Source: Pseudomonas delhiensis (GTDB lineage Bacteria > Pseudomonadota > Gammaproteobacteria > Pseudomonadales > Pseudomonadaceae). From it: a DNA stretch of 64,000 nucleotides. Positions 36,024 to 46,081 of this stretch are shown piece after piece. Each line of letters begins with the position of its first letter. The stretch's first letter is position 1. The DNA is taken from assembly GCF_900187975.1 (NCBI RefSeq), contig NZ_FZPC01000004.1, forward strand, positions 186,001 to 250,000, read 5' to 3'. The notes under the pieces were generated by a model. That model saw only the letters and a program-made list of their open reading frames with translations, searched no databases and was not told the origin of the DNA. Position numbers and translations under genes: made by a program.

Positions 36024-37564
36024 GCCGGGACCTCCTCGGCGCGGGGTTGCTGGATGACTGCGGTTTCCTCGAACGGCCTGGCCTTCAGATGATAGGCGGC
36101 GGCGTCGAAGCTGCGGGTGAGCAGGCGGAAGCGCCAGGTGAAGCCCGGCCACAGGGTGCAGTTGCGCCCGCTCACCGGGTGCAGGTACCAGCTCTTGCAG
36201 CCGCCGGTGTTCCACACGCTATGGTTGAGCCCGCGCTGCAGCTTGAGGTTCCAGCGCTTCTGCTCGTCTTCCTTGACCTCCAGGCTGAGCAGCTCGCGGC
36301 GCTTCATCAGCTTCAGCGCGCCGAGCACGTAGGCGATCTGCGACTCGATCATGTAGACCATGGAGTTGTGGCCCAGGCCGGTGTTCGGGCCCATCAGGAA
36401 GAACAGGTTGGGGAAGCCGCGGGTGACGGTGCCCTTGTAGGCCTCCGGGCCCTGCGGCCAGGTGTCCAGCAGGTCCACGCCGCCGCGGCCGAACACGGTG
36501 CCGCGGGGGATGGGGTCGTTGGCGGTGAAGCCGGTGCCGAAGATGATCGCGTCCACCTCGCGCTCCTGGCCGTCGGCGGTGACGATGCTGTGCTCGCGGA
36601 CCTCGCGGATGCCGTCGGTGATCACCGAGGCGTTGGGCGCGGCCAGCGCCGGGTAGTAGTTCGGCGACATCAGGATGCGCTTGCAGCCGATGGTGTAGTC
36701 CGGGGTGAGCTTGCGGCGCAGTTCCGGGTCCTTGACCTGCTGGTGGATGTAGCGCACCGCCAGCTTGCCGATCATCTTCATCGCCCAGGGCGCGAAGGTG
36801 AAGCCCAGCACGCGGCCTTCGAGCATGCTGTACAGGGCGCCGCGCCAGAGCTTCTGCACCAGCGGGAAGTGCTTGAAGCGCGCGCGCTCCTTGTCGCTGA
36901 TGGCGCGGTCGGGCTTGGGCAGGATCCAGGGCGCGGTGCGCTGGTAGAGGTCCAGCTTGGCCACCAGCGGCTGGATTTCCGGGACGAACTGGATGGCCGA
37001 GGCGCCGGTGCCGATCACCGCCACGCGCTTGCCTTGCAGGTCGTAGTCGTGGTCCCAGTGCTGCGAGTGGAAGGCGTGGCCCTTGAAGCTGTCCAGGCCC
37101 TTGAGGTCGGGGGTCGAGGGGATCGACAGGGCGCCCATGCCGGAGACCACCGCCTGGGCGGTGTAGTGGTTGCCGGCGGCGTCGTGCAGGTGCCAGAGGT
37201 CGCGCGCCTCGTCCCATTCCAGGCGCTGGATCTCGGTGCCGAGCAGGGTGCGGCCTTCCAGGCGGTACTTCTTCCAGCAGTTCTCCAGGTAGGCGCGGAT
37301 TTCCGGCTGGCGGGCGAACATGCGCGTCCATTCCGGGTTCGGCTCGAAGGAGAAGGAGTAGACGTGGGACTGCACGTCGCAGGCGCAGCCGGGGTAGTTG
37401 TTGACCCGCCAGGTGCCGCCGACGCCGGCGTCCTTCTCGAACAGCAGGAAGTCGTCCTCGCCCTCCTGGCTCAGGCGGATGGCCATGCCCAGGCCGGAAA
37501 AGCCGGTGCCGATGATGGCTACCTTGCAGTGTCTGACCGCGGCAGTCTTAGGTTGAGTTCCCAT
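36020..37564 (-). CDS. Baeyer-Villiger-type flavin monooxygenase
   Basis: A 514-residue FAD/NADPH monooxygenase. The first dinucleotide fold is VAIIGTGFSGLGMAIRL, the second VAVIGTGASAIQFVPEI. The Baeyer-Villiger fingerprint FxGxxxHxxxW is present as FKGHAFHSQHW, and GTGFTANDPIP closes the family pattern. Size and N-terminal NNYPGCACDV fit the cyclohexanone/phenylacetone class, which inserts oxygen next to a ketone. Coupled to the SDR at its 3' end and divergent from a TetR-family gene that likely controls it through the repeats at 37597-37639. The natural ketone substrate is unknown. Confidence 0.93.
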   Translation of the reverse strand: MGTQPKTAAVRHCKVAIIGTGFSGLGMAIRLSQEGEDDFLLFEKDAGVGGTWRVNNYPGCACDVQSHVYSFSFEPNPEWTRMFARQPEIRAYLENCWKKYRLEGRTLLGTEIQRLEWDEARDLWHLHDAAGNHYTAQAVVSGMGALSIPSTPDLKGLDSFKGHAFHSQHWDHDYDLQGKRVAVIGTGASAIQFVPEIQPLVAKLDLYQRTAPWILPKPDRAISDKERARFKHFPLVQKLWRGALYSMLEGRVLGFTFAPWAMKMIGKLAVRYIHQQVKDPELRRKLTPDYTIGCKRILMSPNYYPALAAPNASVITDGIREVREHSIVTADGQEREVDAIIFGTGFTANDPIPRGTVFGRGGVDLLDTWPQGPEAYKGTVTRGFPNLFFLMGPNTGLGHNSMVYMIESQIAYVLGALKLMKRRELLSLEVKEDEQKRWNLKLQRGLNHSVWNTGGCKSWYLHPVSGRNCTLWPGFTWRFRLLTRSFDAAAYHLKARPFEETAVIQQPRAEEVPA

Positions 37565-37596
37565 TTACCTGGCTCCTGTTATGCTTGTGTGCAGGC

Positions 37597-37639
37597 GTAT
37601 ACAACTGTCTACGTGCTGCCAATGTAGACATCTGTATAC
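37597..37639. promoter_or_regulatory. Duplicated inverted operator between monooxygenase and TetR genes
   Basis: Two 16-bp arms, GTATACAACTGTCTAC (37597-37612) and GTAGACATCTGTATAC (37624-37639), form an imperfect inverted repeat with an 11-base spacer. Each arm is itself a near-palindrome GTAKAC-N4-GTMTAC. Location between divergent genes, one encoding a TetR-type repressor, makes these probable repressor sites acting on both promoters. Confidence 0.65.
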
Positions 37640-37682
37640 TTCGAGGGCAACCAATCTTTAGGGTGGGCGAGGTGGGGCAAGG

Positions 37683-38372
37683 ATGAGTCTGGAAACGGAT
37701 GCGGTAACACAACGCCAGGATGCGCCGGGCAAGCGCCTGCTGATGGAGGCGGCGCTGCGCCTGGCCTCCAGCCGGCGCAGCCTGAGCAGCATCGGCCTGC
37801 GCGAACTGGCCCGCGAGGCCGGGCTGAACCCCAACACCTTCTACCGCCACTTCGCCGACGTCGACGACCTGGGCCTTGCGATCATCCGCGACATCGCCAC
37901 CGAGCTGCGCCAGCCGCTGCGCGAACTGCGCCGCGAAGCGGCCGAGCGCGCACCGGCGGCGGGCGGCGCGGCGGCCACCCCGCTGGGCCTGGACTTCGCC
38001 CGCGGCCAGCGGGTGTGCCAGGAGACGGTGAGGCTGTTCTTCGACTTCGTCGAACGCCGCCCCGAGGCCTTCATCATCGGCGTGCGCGAACTGCACGGCC
38101 CCTCGGCGGTCCTGCGCGAGGCCCTGGGCCAGGTGATGGACGACTTCGGCGCCGACATGGCCGAGGACATCGCCCTGTTCCGCCTGCTGCCGGAGGTACC
38201 CAGGGACGAAGTGGCGCAGCTGTCGAGGCTGATCAGCCGGCAGCTGTTCCAGTTGTCGCTGGACTACCTGGAATTGCCGGCGGGGCAGCGGGGCGAGGTC
38301 TGCGCGCTGGCGGAGCGGCAGGTGCTTCTGTTGTTCACCGGGGCGGCGGTGTTGCAGGCGTTGGGGGTGTAG
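37683..38372 (+). CDS. TetR-family regulator, FabR-like
   Basis: A 229-residue protein. The N-terminal helix-turn-helix (SSIGLRELAREAGLNPNTFYRHFADVDDLGLAII) is of the FabR type seen in unsaturated fatty acid regulators. The C-terminal ligand domain contains RLFFDFVERRPEAFIIGVREL, close to the same family. It is divergent from the monooxygenase/SDR operon with two operator-like arms between them, so it probably represses that operon. The inducer may be an acyl or ketone compound; this is inference. Confidence 0.88.
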   Translation: MSLETDAVTQRQDAPGKRLLMEAALRLASSRRSLSSIGLRELAREAGLNPNTFYRHFADVDDLGLAIIRDIATELRQPLRELRREAAERAPAAGGAAATPLGLDFARGQRVCQETVRLFFDFVERRPEAFIIGVRELHGPSAVLREALGQVMDDFGADMAEDIALFRLLPEVPRDEVAQLSRLISRQLFQLSLDYLELPAGQRGEVCALAERQVLLLFTGAAVLQALGV

Positions 38373-38396
38373 AGCCGCCCGCGCCGAGCTGCTCTT

Positions 38397-38562
38397 CGTA
38401 GGAGCGAGCTTGCTCGCGAACAGATTCCGCTGCGGGGTTTGTTCGCGAGCAAGCTCGCTCCTACGAGAAGCCGTGCCCGCCGGTTATGGTAGGAGCGGAT
38501 TCATCCGCGATTCCGCCGGCAAGGCCGGCGTCAGGCGAATCGCGGACAGAGTCCGCTCCTAC
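38397..38562 (+). repeat. Two REP pairs downstream of the TetR gene
   Basis: A GTAGGAGCGAGCTTGCTCGC REP with its inverted partner (38397-38465), then a GTAGGAGCGGATTCATCCGC variant with its inverted partner (38489-38562). They fill the space between two convergent genes. Confidence 0.85.
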
Positions 38563-38577
38563 AGGTGAAGGGGCGGC

Positions 38578-39408
38578 TCAGCCAGCGAAATCCAGCTTGT
38601 CCTTCCAGTAGGTCTCCAGCGCCTTGGTGTCGTGGTCGAAGGGGTGGAAGCCGGGGCGGAAGTAGTCCAGCCAGGGCAGCACGAGCTGGGTGAAGTAGCC
38701 GTTGCGCAGGCCGAACAGGGTGACCAGGCCGTGCTTCCAGCTGCGCCAGTTGAACAGCTGGCGGTCGCGGCGCAGCAGGTGGATCTGGAAGCCGCCGATC
38801 ACGCCGAGGAAGATCACGGTGGTCAGCAGCATCACCGCGGTACGGGTGAAGTAGCCGCCGTAGACCTGCTGGTAGACGTCGTAGGCCACCGCCTTGTGCT
38901 CGTTCTCCTCGATGGCGTGCCACATCCACAGCTTGTACATCTTCGGCGAGCGCATCTGGGTGCTCAGGTCCTCGCGGCGCAGCAGGCGCTCGGCCATGGT
39001 CGCGGTGAAGTGCTCCAGGGCGCAGGTGATGGCCAGGTCCTGCTTCTTGGTGGTGACCTTGCCGATGGCGCCGAGCAGGTACTTGATGCGCAGCTCCAGG
39101 CGTTCCAGGTCGATGCCGTGTTCCTCGGCGTACTCGTTGTAGGCCGCGTGTTCCTTGGAGTGCATGGCCTCCTGGCCGATGAAGGCGGACACGTCCTTCT
39201 GCAGCTGCGGGTCCTGGATGCGGTCGCGCACGGCGCGCACGCTGTCGACGAAGAACTTCTCGCCGTAGGGGAACAGCGAGGACAGGTTGTTCATGAAGTG
39301 CGACATGAAGGGTTGATCGTCCCACCAGTACTTCGGCGTCTCGGTGAAGCTGAAATCCATGCGCCGGACGGGGAAGTGGGCGCGGAGCGGTTCGGTCTGG
39401 GCGTTCAT
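38578..39408 (-). CDS. Predicted metal-dependent hydrolase (PF10118-type), ferritin-like helices
   Basis: A 276-residue protein. The ATG at 39408 (MNAQTEPLRAHFPVRRMDF) has AAGGAG 6 bases upstream; the TTG two codons earlier is unlikely. Metal-ligand-like clusters are ordered as in a diiron bundle: FIGQEAMHSKEHAAYNEY (E-x3-H-x2-EH), CALEHFTATMAE and WHAIEENEHKAVAYDVY. One hydrophobic helix (LLTTVIFLGVIGGFQIHLL) may be membrane-embedded. The family is annotated as metal-dependent hydrolase on fold grounds only; an oxygenase or desaturase activity is equally possible. No partner gene is adjacent. Confidence 0.75.
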   Translation of the reverse strand: MNAQTEPLRAHFPVRRMDFSFTETPKYWWDDQPFMSHFMNNLSSLFPYGEKFFVDSVRAVRDRIQDPQLQKDVSAFIGQEAMHSKEHAAYNEYAEEHGIDLERLELRIKYLLGAIGKVTTKKQDLAITCALEHFTATMAERLLRREDLSTQMRSPKMYKLWMWHAIEENEHKAVAYDVYQQVYGGYFTRTAVMLLTTVIFLGVIGGFQIHLLRRDRQLFNWRSWKHGLVTLFGLRNGYFTQLVLPWLDYFRPGFHPFDHDTKALETYWKDKLDFAG

Positions 39409-39637
39409 GGGCAACTCCTTGTTGTTGTTCGACAGGCCCGCGGCGGAGTCGGCAGCGCCAGGTGAGTCAGGCAGGGGCGCGGTGCCACCGGAGCGGAATG
39501 GCCGGACACGGTGAATGTGTCATTGGTTGATGTAATTGTTGGAAGGATTGTCGGACAAAGGAGAGGTCAGATCCGGCCATGGAAGGGTTATTTGCGGCCA
39601 AGGAGGGGCCGGCCCGACCTTGGATAGGGGGGAGGGT

Positions 39638-39740
39638 GTAGGAGCGAGCTTGCTCGCGAACGGTGTTTACCGGCAGCTGCGGTATATCGGGTTGACTCGG
39701 CCCCTCTCCCCAGCCCTCTCCCTGAAGGGAGAGGGGGCCG
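39638..39740 (+). repeat. REP and CCCTCTCCC palindrome in a 401-bp gap
   Basis: The gap 39409-39809 contains one GTAGGAGCGAGCTTGCTCGC REP (39638-39661) and one CCCTCTCCC...GGGAGAGGG element (39702-39740). No gene is seen in the rest. Confidence 0.8.
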
Positions 39741-39809
39741 TTCGGTGTCTGTGGGGAGAATGGAGTCAGCCGGCAACCCCGGCTATTGCCGTGAAGAGCC
39801 TGTGGTGAA

Positions 39810-40739
39810 TCAGCCTTGCTGCGCTTCCCGCGCCTCGCGGGCGGTGACCTGCTGGCACAGCTCGATCAATTGCTCGCGCATCCAGCGGTTTGCCGGGTCC
39901 TGGTCGGTGCTCTCGTGCCAGTACAGGTGGGTTTCCAGCCTGGGCACGTCGCTCACCGGCAGCTCTACGTAGTGCAGGCTGTGGTGGCGGGCGAAGCGCT
40001 CGGGCACGGTCACCGCCATGTCGGTCTGCTGCACCACGTTGGAGGCCATCAGGTAGTGCTGCGAGCGCAGGGCGATCTTGCGCTGCAGGCCCATCTTGCC
40101 CAGGGACAGGTCGATGTAGCCCAGGCCGCTGCGGCGGCTGGAAATCTGGATGTGCGTCAGCGACAGGTACTCGTCCAGGCTCAGCTTCGCCTTGGCCAGC
40201 GGGTGGCCGTGGCGCATGGCGCAGACGTAGCGGTCTTCCATCAGCTTGACGTGGCGCACCTGCGGGTCGGTGTTCAGCGGCGCGTCCACGGCGAAGTCCA
40301 GGCGCCCGGCGGCCAGCTCCTTGGTGGTCTCGCGGCGCTTGGAGAGGAAGCTCTCGATGTGCACGTTGGGCGCCTGGCGGCGCAGGCGCTGGAACAGCGG
40401 CGGCAGGATGATGGCCTCGGTGAGGTCGGTCATGCTGATGCGGTAGGTCTTGCTCGCCTGCTGCGGGCTGAAGGTGCGGCTCTCCTGCACCGACACCCGC
40501 AGCAGCTGCAGGGCGTTGCGCACCGGGCCGATGATGTTCTGCGCCATGGGCGTGGGCACCATGCCCTGGGCGGTGCGCACGAACAGCGGGTCGTTGAAGG
40601 TTTCGCGCAGGCGGGCCAGGGCGTTGGACACCGCGGGCTGGGTGATGCCGACGATCTGCCCGGCGCGGGTGAGGTTGGCTTCGGTGTAGATGGCATCGAA
40701 GACGATGAACAGATTCAGGTCGACCTTGTTCAGGTTCAT
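39810..40739 (-). CDS. LysR-family transcriptional regulator
   Basis: A 309-residue regulator. The N-terminal winged helix-turn-helix is LNLFIVFDAIYTEANLTRAGQIVGITQPAVSNALARLRETFNDPLFVR, of the NodD/LeuO-like branch; the C-terminal part is a substrate-binding fold (DLTEAIILPPLFQRLRRQAPNVHIE, LAAGRLDFAVD). Divergent from the acyl-CoA dehydrogenase at 40906, which it probably controls. Confidence 0.92.
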   Translation of the reverse strand: MNLNKVDLNLFIVFDAIYTEANLTRAGQIVGITQPAVSNALARLRETFNDPLFVRTAQGMVPTPMAQNIIGPVRNALQLLRVSVQESRTFSPQQASKTYRISMTDLTEAIILPPLFQRLRRQAPNVHIESFLSKRRETTKELAAGRLDFAVDAPLNTDPQVRHVKLMEDRYVCAMRHGHPLAKAKLSLDEYLSLTHIQISSRRSGLGYIDLSLGKMGLQRKIALRSQHYLMASNVVQQTDMAVTVPERFARHHSLHYVELPVSDVPRLETHLYWHESTDQDPANRWMREQLIELCQQVTAREAREAQQG

Positions 40740-40805
40740 CCCGTGGCTCCGCTTGTCATTGTTGTGGCCTGATCATACCCGGGATGGCGGACCATCATGC
40801 GGGTT

Positions 40806-40817
40806 ATGAATGTTCAT
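40806..40817. promoter_or_regulatory. Possible LysR binding palindrome ATGAATGTTCAT
   Basis: ATGAA-TG-TTCAT lies between the divergent LysR and acyl-CoA dehydrogenase genes, 67 bases from the first start and 89 from the second. Dyad symmetry and place fit a LysR-type recognition site; no experimental motif was matched. Confidence 0.35.
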
Positions 40818-40905
40818 TGATTCGGATAATAGGCTAGGTAAATCGTGCTGCCTGTTCTAGCATCTTCCTCGACACAAGACAAACCCCTGCCAGAAGGTAG
40901 CCCCC

Positions 40906-42135
<1,230 letters not shown>

Positions 42136-43018
42136 GCCGGCTGTCCGGGCCAGCGGATGGTCCGGCGTGGCCTGCGGGTCCAATCGCGGACGGAGTCCGC
42201 TCCTACGATCGTGCTTCCCTGGCGCCCGTAGGAGCGGACTCCGTCCGCGATTTTTGTCATTGGAAACGGCGGATAACCGCGAACGCGGGAAACCAGTGGC
42301 TTGGGGTTTGGTGTAGCACGCCGCTCCGAGTGCTCGGATGTTTTTTGTTTCGCCCCCTCGGGCGAGTCACTTTTGTCAAACGGTGGAAGGCCACCCCCGC
42401 AAAAAGTAACCAAAAAGGCTTGCCCCGACATACGGGCCCGATGGAGCCGGGCTACCCTCGCGAATTCCCCCGCCACGGAGGCCCGCCCCGACAGCACATC
42501 CCTGTGCTGATCGGGGCTCTCGCGACATCCATGTCGCATGACCTCCTGAGCGCCGGTTTCGCTCAGCCTTCTGAAGGGGCGTTCCGGTGCGCTCGGATGT
42601 TTCTCTGGAAATCCAAAAACCAGAGCAAGAGCCGCTTTTGCTCTTCGTAGGAGCGAGCTTGCTCGCGAACCCTGACTCCGTTCCCCCTCCCTAACCCTCC
42701 CCCGCAAGCGGGAGAGGGGACCGTTCGGCGTGAAGCGGAACCACGAAGCTCCCGGGTTCCCCGTAGGGCGCATAACGCCTACGGCGTTATCCGCCAAATC
42801 GCGGACAGAGTCCTCCTACGCAGCCCGAGTCATGCCATTCCCCTGTAGGAGCGCGCCCTGTGCGCGAAATCGCGGGCAGGGCCCGCTCCTACAAAGAGCA
42901 CCCCGGCGCGGACTGTAAGACAGTTGCTCCTACGGTTCCAGGAGGCACGGACGTAGGAGACTCCGTCCGCGATCGGATTCACCGGCCGCGCCGGACCATC
43001 CGCTGGCGCGGCCTGTGC
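42136..43018. repeat. 883-bp REP cluster with a dispersed-element-like block
   Basis: No gene. From left to right: a perfect inverted REP pair (42182-42255, T-run after it); a block at about 42300-42600 with GCCCCCTCGGGCGAGTCAC and AAAAAGTAACCAAAAAGG, reminiscent of a multi-copy intergenic sequence of pseudomonads; a REP (about 42647-42670); a CCCTCCC/GGGAGAGGG element (about 42683-42720); a GTAGGGCG-type palindrome (42763-42795); and a REP pair (42845-42892) with further diverged copies up to 42975. Several short frames here are by-products of the repeats. Confidence 0.75.
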
Positions 43019-45130
43019 TTACGGCGACTCCCTCGCCTTCAACCAGGCCGCGAGGCCCTCGGCCGGTAGCGGCGGGGACAGCAGGTAGCCCTGGGCCAGC
43101 GTGTAGCCCTGGGCTTCGAGGATGCGCAGTTGCCCGGGGGTCTCGATGCCCTCGGCGACCACCGTCATGCCCAGGCTGCGGCCGATGTGCAGCACGGCGT
43201 CGCTGAGGGTGCGGCTGGTGCTGTTGCTCTCCAGGTCGCGGACGAAGCTGCGGTCCAGCTTCAGTTCCTGCACCGGCAGGCGGTTCAGCCGGGCCAGGCT
43301 GGAGTAGCCGGTGCCGAAGTCGTCCAGGGCCAGGCGGATGCCCAGTTCGTGCAACTGGTCGAGCACGCCCAGGGTGTCGCTGTCCGCTTCCATCAGCGCG
43401 CTCTCGGTGATCTCCAGGGTCAGGTCGGCGCCGTGCAGGCCGTGTTCCTCCAGGGTGCGCAGCACCGCGGCGGGCAGTTGCGGGTCCTGGAAGTCGCCGG
43501 CGGACAGGTTGACCGATATCTCCGGCACCCGCAGGCCCGCGCGGCGCCAGGCCGCCAGTTGCCGGCAGGCTTCGCGCAGCACCCAGCGGCCCAGTTCGAT
43601 GCTCAGCCCGCATTCCTCGGAAAGGGGGATGAAGCGTTCCGGGGAGATGTTGCCCAACTGCGGGTGGCGCCAGCGGGCCAGGACCTCGACGCCGCGCAGG
43701 CGGCCCTCGCGGATGTCCACCAGCGGCTGGTAGTTCAGGTGCAGGCGCTGCCTGGCGAGGGCTTCGCGCAGGGCGCTTTCCAGCGCCACGCGTTCCTGCG
43801 CCAGGCGTTCGAGTTCCTCGCTGAAGAACACGTGGCCGCCGCGGCCCTTGCCTTTGCCCTTGGCCTGGTTCATCGCCATCGCCGCATGGCGCAGCAGCGT
43901 CTGGAAGTCCTCGCCGTCCTCCGGGAACAGGCTGACGCCGATGCTGGCCGACGGGTTGTGGGGCGCGCCGGCGACCCGCCAGGGCGCGTCGAGCGCGGCC
44001 TTCAGGCGGGCGATGTGGCGGCTTGCCGCCGCGCGGTCGCAGGCCGGCAGCAGGACGACGAATTCGTCGTTGGCCTGGCGCCCGACGTGGTCCTCGCTGC
44101 GGCAGGCCTGGCGCAGGCGCCGGGCGATGGTGCGCAGCAGCTCGTCGCCGGAGGGGCGGCCGAAGGAATCGTTGATCTGCCGGAAGCGGTCCAGGCCGAT
44201 GTACAGCACCGCCAGGCCCTGCCGGCCGGCCAGCTCGGTGCCGGCCAGGACCTGCAGCAGGTGGCGGTTGGGCAGGCCGGTGAGGTCGTCGTAGTAGGCG
44301 AGCTGGTGGATGCGGGCGCGCGCCTGGTCGCGCTCCAGCACCAGCGCGCAGAGGTGCGTGCAGATGTCCAGCAGGCACTGCTGCGTCGCGCAGGGCAGCT
44401 GCGCCCCTTGGCCGTAGCAGACGAAGCAGCCGATCAACTGGCCGCCGCTGGAGCGGATCGGCGTGACGCTGCAGCTGCGCAGCTCCGGCGGCAACAGGTG
44501 GCGGTAGGCGGACCACAACGGGTGTTGCTCGATCTCGCCGGCCCAGGCCTCCTCGCTGCCCGGGCCGTCGCCCAGCGGCAGGCCGTCCAGGGCCTGCAGG
44601 TAGGCGGGGGGCAGGCTCGGCCCGGCCAGCGGGTTCAGGCGCCCTGCGTTCACCCGCAGGACCGAGGCGCTGACCCGCGGCAGCAGCCGTTCGATTTCCA
44701 GGCAGGCCGCTTCCATCAGGCGCTCCGGCGCCTCGTCGCGGGCCATGCCTTCGAGGAGGCGGTCCAGCAGCACCTCGTGGATCTTCGACTGGGTGATCTC
44801 GGTGAGCGCCAGCAGTCGCAGGCCGGGTTCGCCGGGGGCGCGGTCCAGCCCGGTGCTGGCGATGCCGCACCAGATGCGCCGGCCGTCATGGCAGCGCACC
44901 AGGGTTTCCAGGCGGCCGTTGGCCGCCGGCTGCGCGGGCCGTGGTGCCCCCGCCAGTTCGTCGAATGCCCGGCCCACCAGGGTTTCCGGGGCATGGCCGA
45001 GCAGCCGGCCGAAGGCGGGGTTGCAGTACAGCAGGCGCCGGCTGTCATCGTGGATGCAAAGGGCGGTTTCGGCATGCTCCAGGGCTTTGCAGAGCATCCG
45101 GGGGAGGTCGGGAATACTGTGGATCGGCAT
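43019..45130 (-). CDS. PAS-GAF-GGDEF-EAL protein, probable cyclic-di-GMP phosphodiesterase
   Basis: A 703-residue soluble signalling protein. A PAS domain (~10-115, ETALCIHDDSRRLLYCNPAFGRLLG) is followed by a GAF-like domain (~130-275), a GGDEF domain whose active motif is replaced by QANDEF (so synthase activity is unlikely), and an EAL domain with an EVL variant (GVEVLARWRHP), NLSAGDF, EITESALME, DDFGTGYSSLARL and EGIETPGQL. The phosphodiesterase residues look intact. No membrane segments. Hydrolysis of cyclic-di-GMP would favour release from biofilms; a link with the adhesins in this window is only a suggestion. Confidence 0.92.
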   Translation of the reverse strand: MPIHSIPDLPRMLCKALEHAETALCIHDDSRRLLYCNPAFGRLLGHAPETLVGRAFDELAGAPRPAQPAANGRLETLVRCHDGRRIWCGIASTGLDRAPGEPGLRLLALTEITQSKIHEVLLDRLLEGMARDEAPERLMEAACLEIERLLPRVSASVLRVNAGRLNPLAGPSLPPAYLQALDGLPLGDGPGSEEAWAGEIEQHPLWSAYRHLLPPELRSCSVTPIRSSGGQLIGCFVCYGQGAQLPCATQQCLLDICTHLCALVLERDQARARIHQLAYYDDLTGLPNRHLLQVLAGTELAGRQGLAVLYIGLDRFRQINDSFGRPSGDELLRTIARRLRQACRSEDHVGRQANDEFVVLLPACDRAAASRHIARLKAALDAPWRVAGAPHNPSASIGVSLFPEDGEDFQTLLRHAAMAMNQAKGKGKGRGGHVFFSEELERLAQERVALESALREALARQRLHLNYQPLVDIREGRLRGVEVLARWRHPQLGNISPERFIPLSEECGLSIELGRWVLREACRQLAAWRRAGLRVPEISVNLSAGDFQDPQLPAAVLRTLEEHGLHGADLTLEITESALMEADSDTLGVLDQLHELGIRLALDDFGTGYSSLARLNRLPVQELKLDRSFVRDLESNSTSRTLSDAVLHIGRSLGMTVVAEGIETPGQLRILEAQGYTLAQGYLLSPPLPAEGLAAWLKARESP

Positions 45131-45172
45131 GCTTGCACTCCGGCCTGGCGATCGAGGGGCGGCGCCAGGGCG

Positions 45173-45292
45173 CTAGGCGCGGCACCGTGTCGTTGCGTTC
45201 CGGCGGCCGACGCGGCTGCGGAGCGTCAGGGCGGCGGCCGGGGTGGCCAGGACGATGTGCATTCCCGTGCGTATTTTCAGCTTGTACAGCAT
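45173..45292 (-). CDS. Possible 39-residue basic small protein
   Basis: An ATG preceded by a good ribosome site (AAAGGAAG, 5 bases) starts a peptide MLYKLKIRTGMHIVLATPAA with a short hydrophobic stretch and a strongly basic end. It precedes the EAL gene in the same direction by 42 bases. No family was recognised. The ribosome site supports it, the length does not; it could be a leader peptide. Confidence 0.35.
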   Translation of the reverse strand: MLYKLKIRTGMHIVLATPAAALTLRSRVGRRNATTRCRA

Positions 45293-45511
45293 GCGGACTT
45301 CCTTTCGTGGCGAACCACCATCGAACCGGCTGCGCCAGGGTGCGAGGTGATGGCAATCAGCCTTTATCCTGTTCTTCACGGAAAAGGAAAGTCAATTAGT
45401 CAATGATCTATTAAGAAACTTTTGTAGACGTCATGCGTCCTTCAGCCGCACGCAAGCTCCCCTGAAAATGGCTTGAGGCGTTATATCGGATGATGTATGA
45501 GGTCAATTCGC

Positions 45512-45859
45512 ATGAAGGGTCGGAACGTGGTCCATGAAGTCGGCGCAGCCATCGCCAACCGCCGCAGGTCCAAGGGGCTGACGCAGGCACAGATAGCAGA
45601 GGGGATAGGGGTGGAGAAGGAAACCATCAGCCGCATGGAGAACGGCGTGATATCGCCGACGTTGCATCGCCTGGGACAGATCGCGGAAATCCTCGAATGC
45701 CCGCTGAGCGACCTCTTCCGCAAGGATTCGATCGACGTCGCCGGGCAGGCCGAGGCCATCGGCGACCTGCTTCAGGAACTGGCGGAAAGCGAGCGGGCGC
45801 TGGTGGTGAACCTGGTCGGCGAGATCGTCAAGGTGCTCAAGGGCCGGCGTAGCCACTAG
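45512..45859 (+). CDS. XRE-family helix-turn-helix regulator
   Basis: A 115-residue repressor-type protein. The ATG at 45512 has GAGG 9 bases upstream; the ATG at 45497 is an alternative. The HTH is IANRRRSKGLTQAQIAEGIGVEKETISRMENGVISPTLHRLGQIAEIL, followed by a short C-terminal helix region (LLQELAESERALVVNLVGEIVKVL). Such small XRE proteins are often prophage- or island-derived, but no phage genes lie next to it. Divergent from the small protein/EAL gene pair. Confidence 0.88.
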   Translation: MKGRNVVHEVGAAIANRRRSKGLTQAQIAEGIGVEKETISRMENGVISPTLHRLGQIAEILECPLSDLFRKDSIDVAGQAEAIGDLLQELAESERALVVNLVGEIVKVLKGRRSH

Positions 45860-45895
45860 CGCCGCTGCGAGCGCCCCGCCGGCGGCGGGCGGGGC

Positions 45896-46081
45896 TCAGG
45901 TGCGTTCGTTGGGTTCGTCTTCGCCGCGCTGCTGCCACCACTGGCGGCGCACGTGCAACTGGGCGGCGAAGGCGCGGGCCAGGGGTTCCTGGGAAAAGCG
46001 CAGGCCGCGGCGGCCCAGGCGCACCAGCCACCAGGGCCGGCCCTGGACTTCAATGGCCTCGATCTTCACCTCGTCCTGCAT
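45896..46081 (-). CDS. Small conserved-looking hypothetical protein
   Basis: A 61-residue protein beginning MQDEVKIEAIEVQGRPWWLVR, Trp/Arg-rich and without membrane segments. The start overlaps the end of the TerC gene (46050-46081), with GGGAGA upstream, so it is probably translated from the same transcript. Function unknown. Confidence 0.6.
   Translation of the reverse strand: MQDEVKIEAIEVQGRPWWLVRLGRRGLRFSQEPLARAFAAQLHVRRQWWQQRGEDEPNERT

Noticed and set aside
42300-42800. Short proteins predicted in the REP cluster
   Set aside because: The frames consist of palindromic repeat sequence, read on both strands with equal length, and lack ribosome sites.
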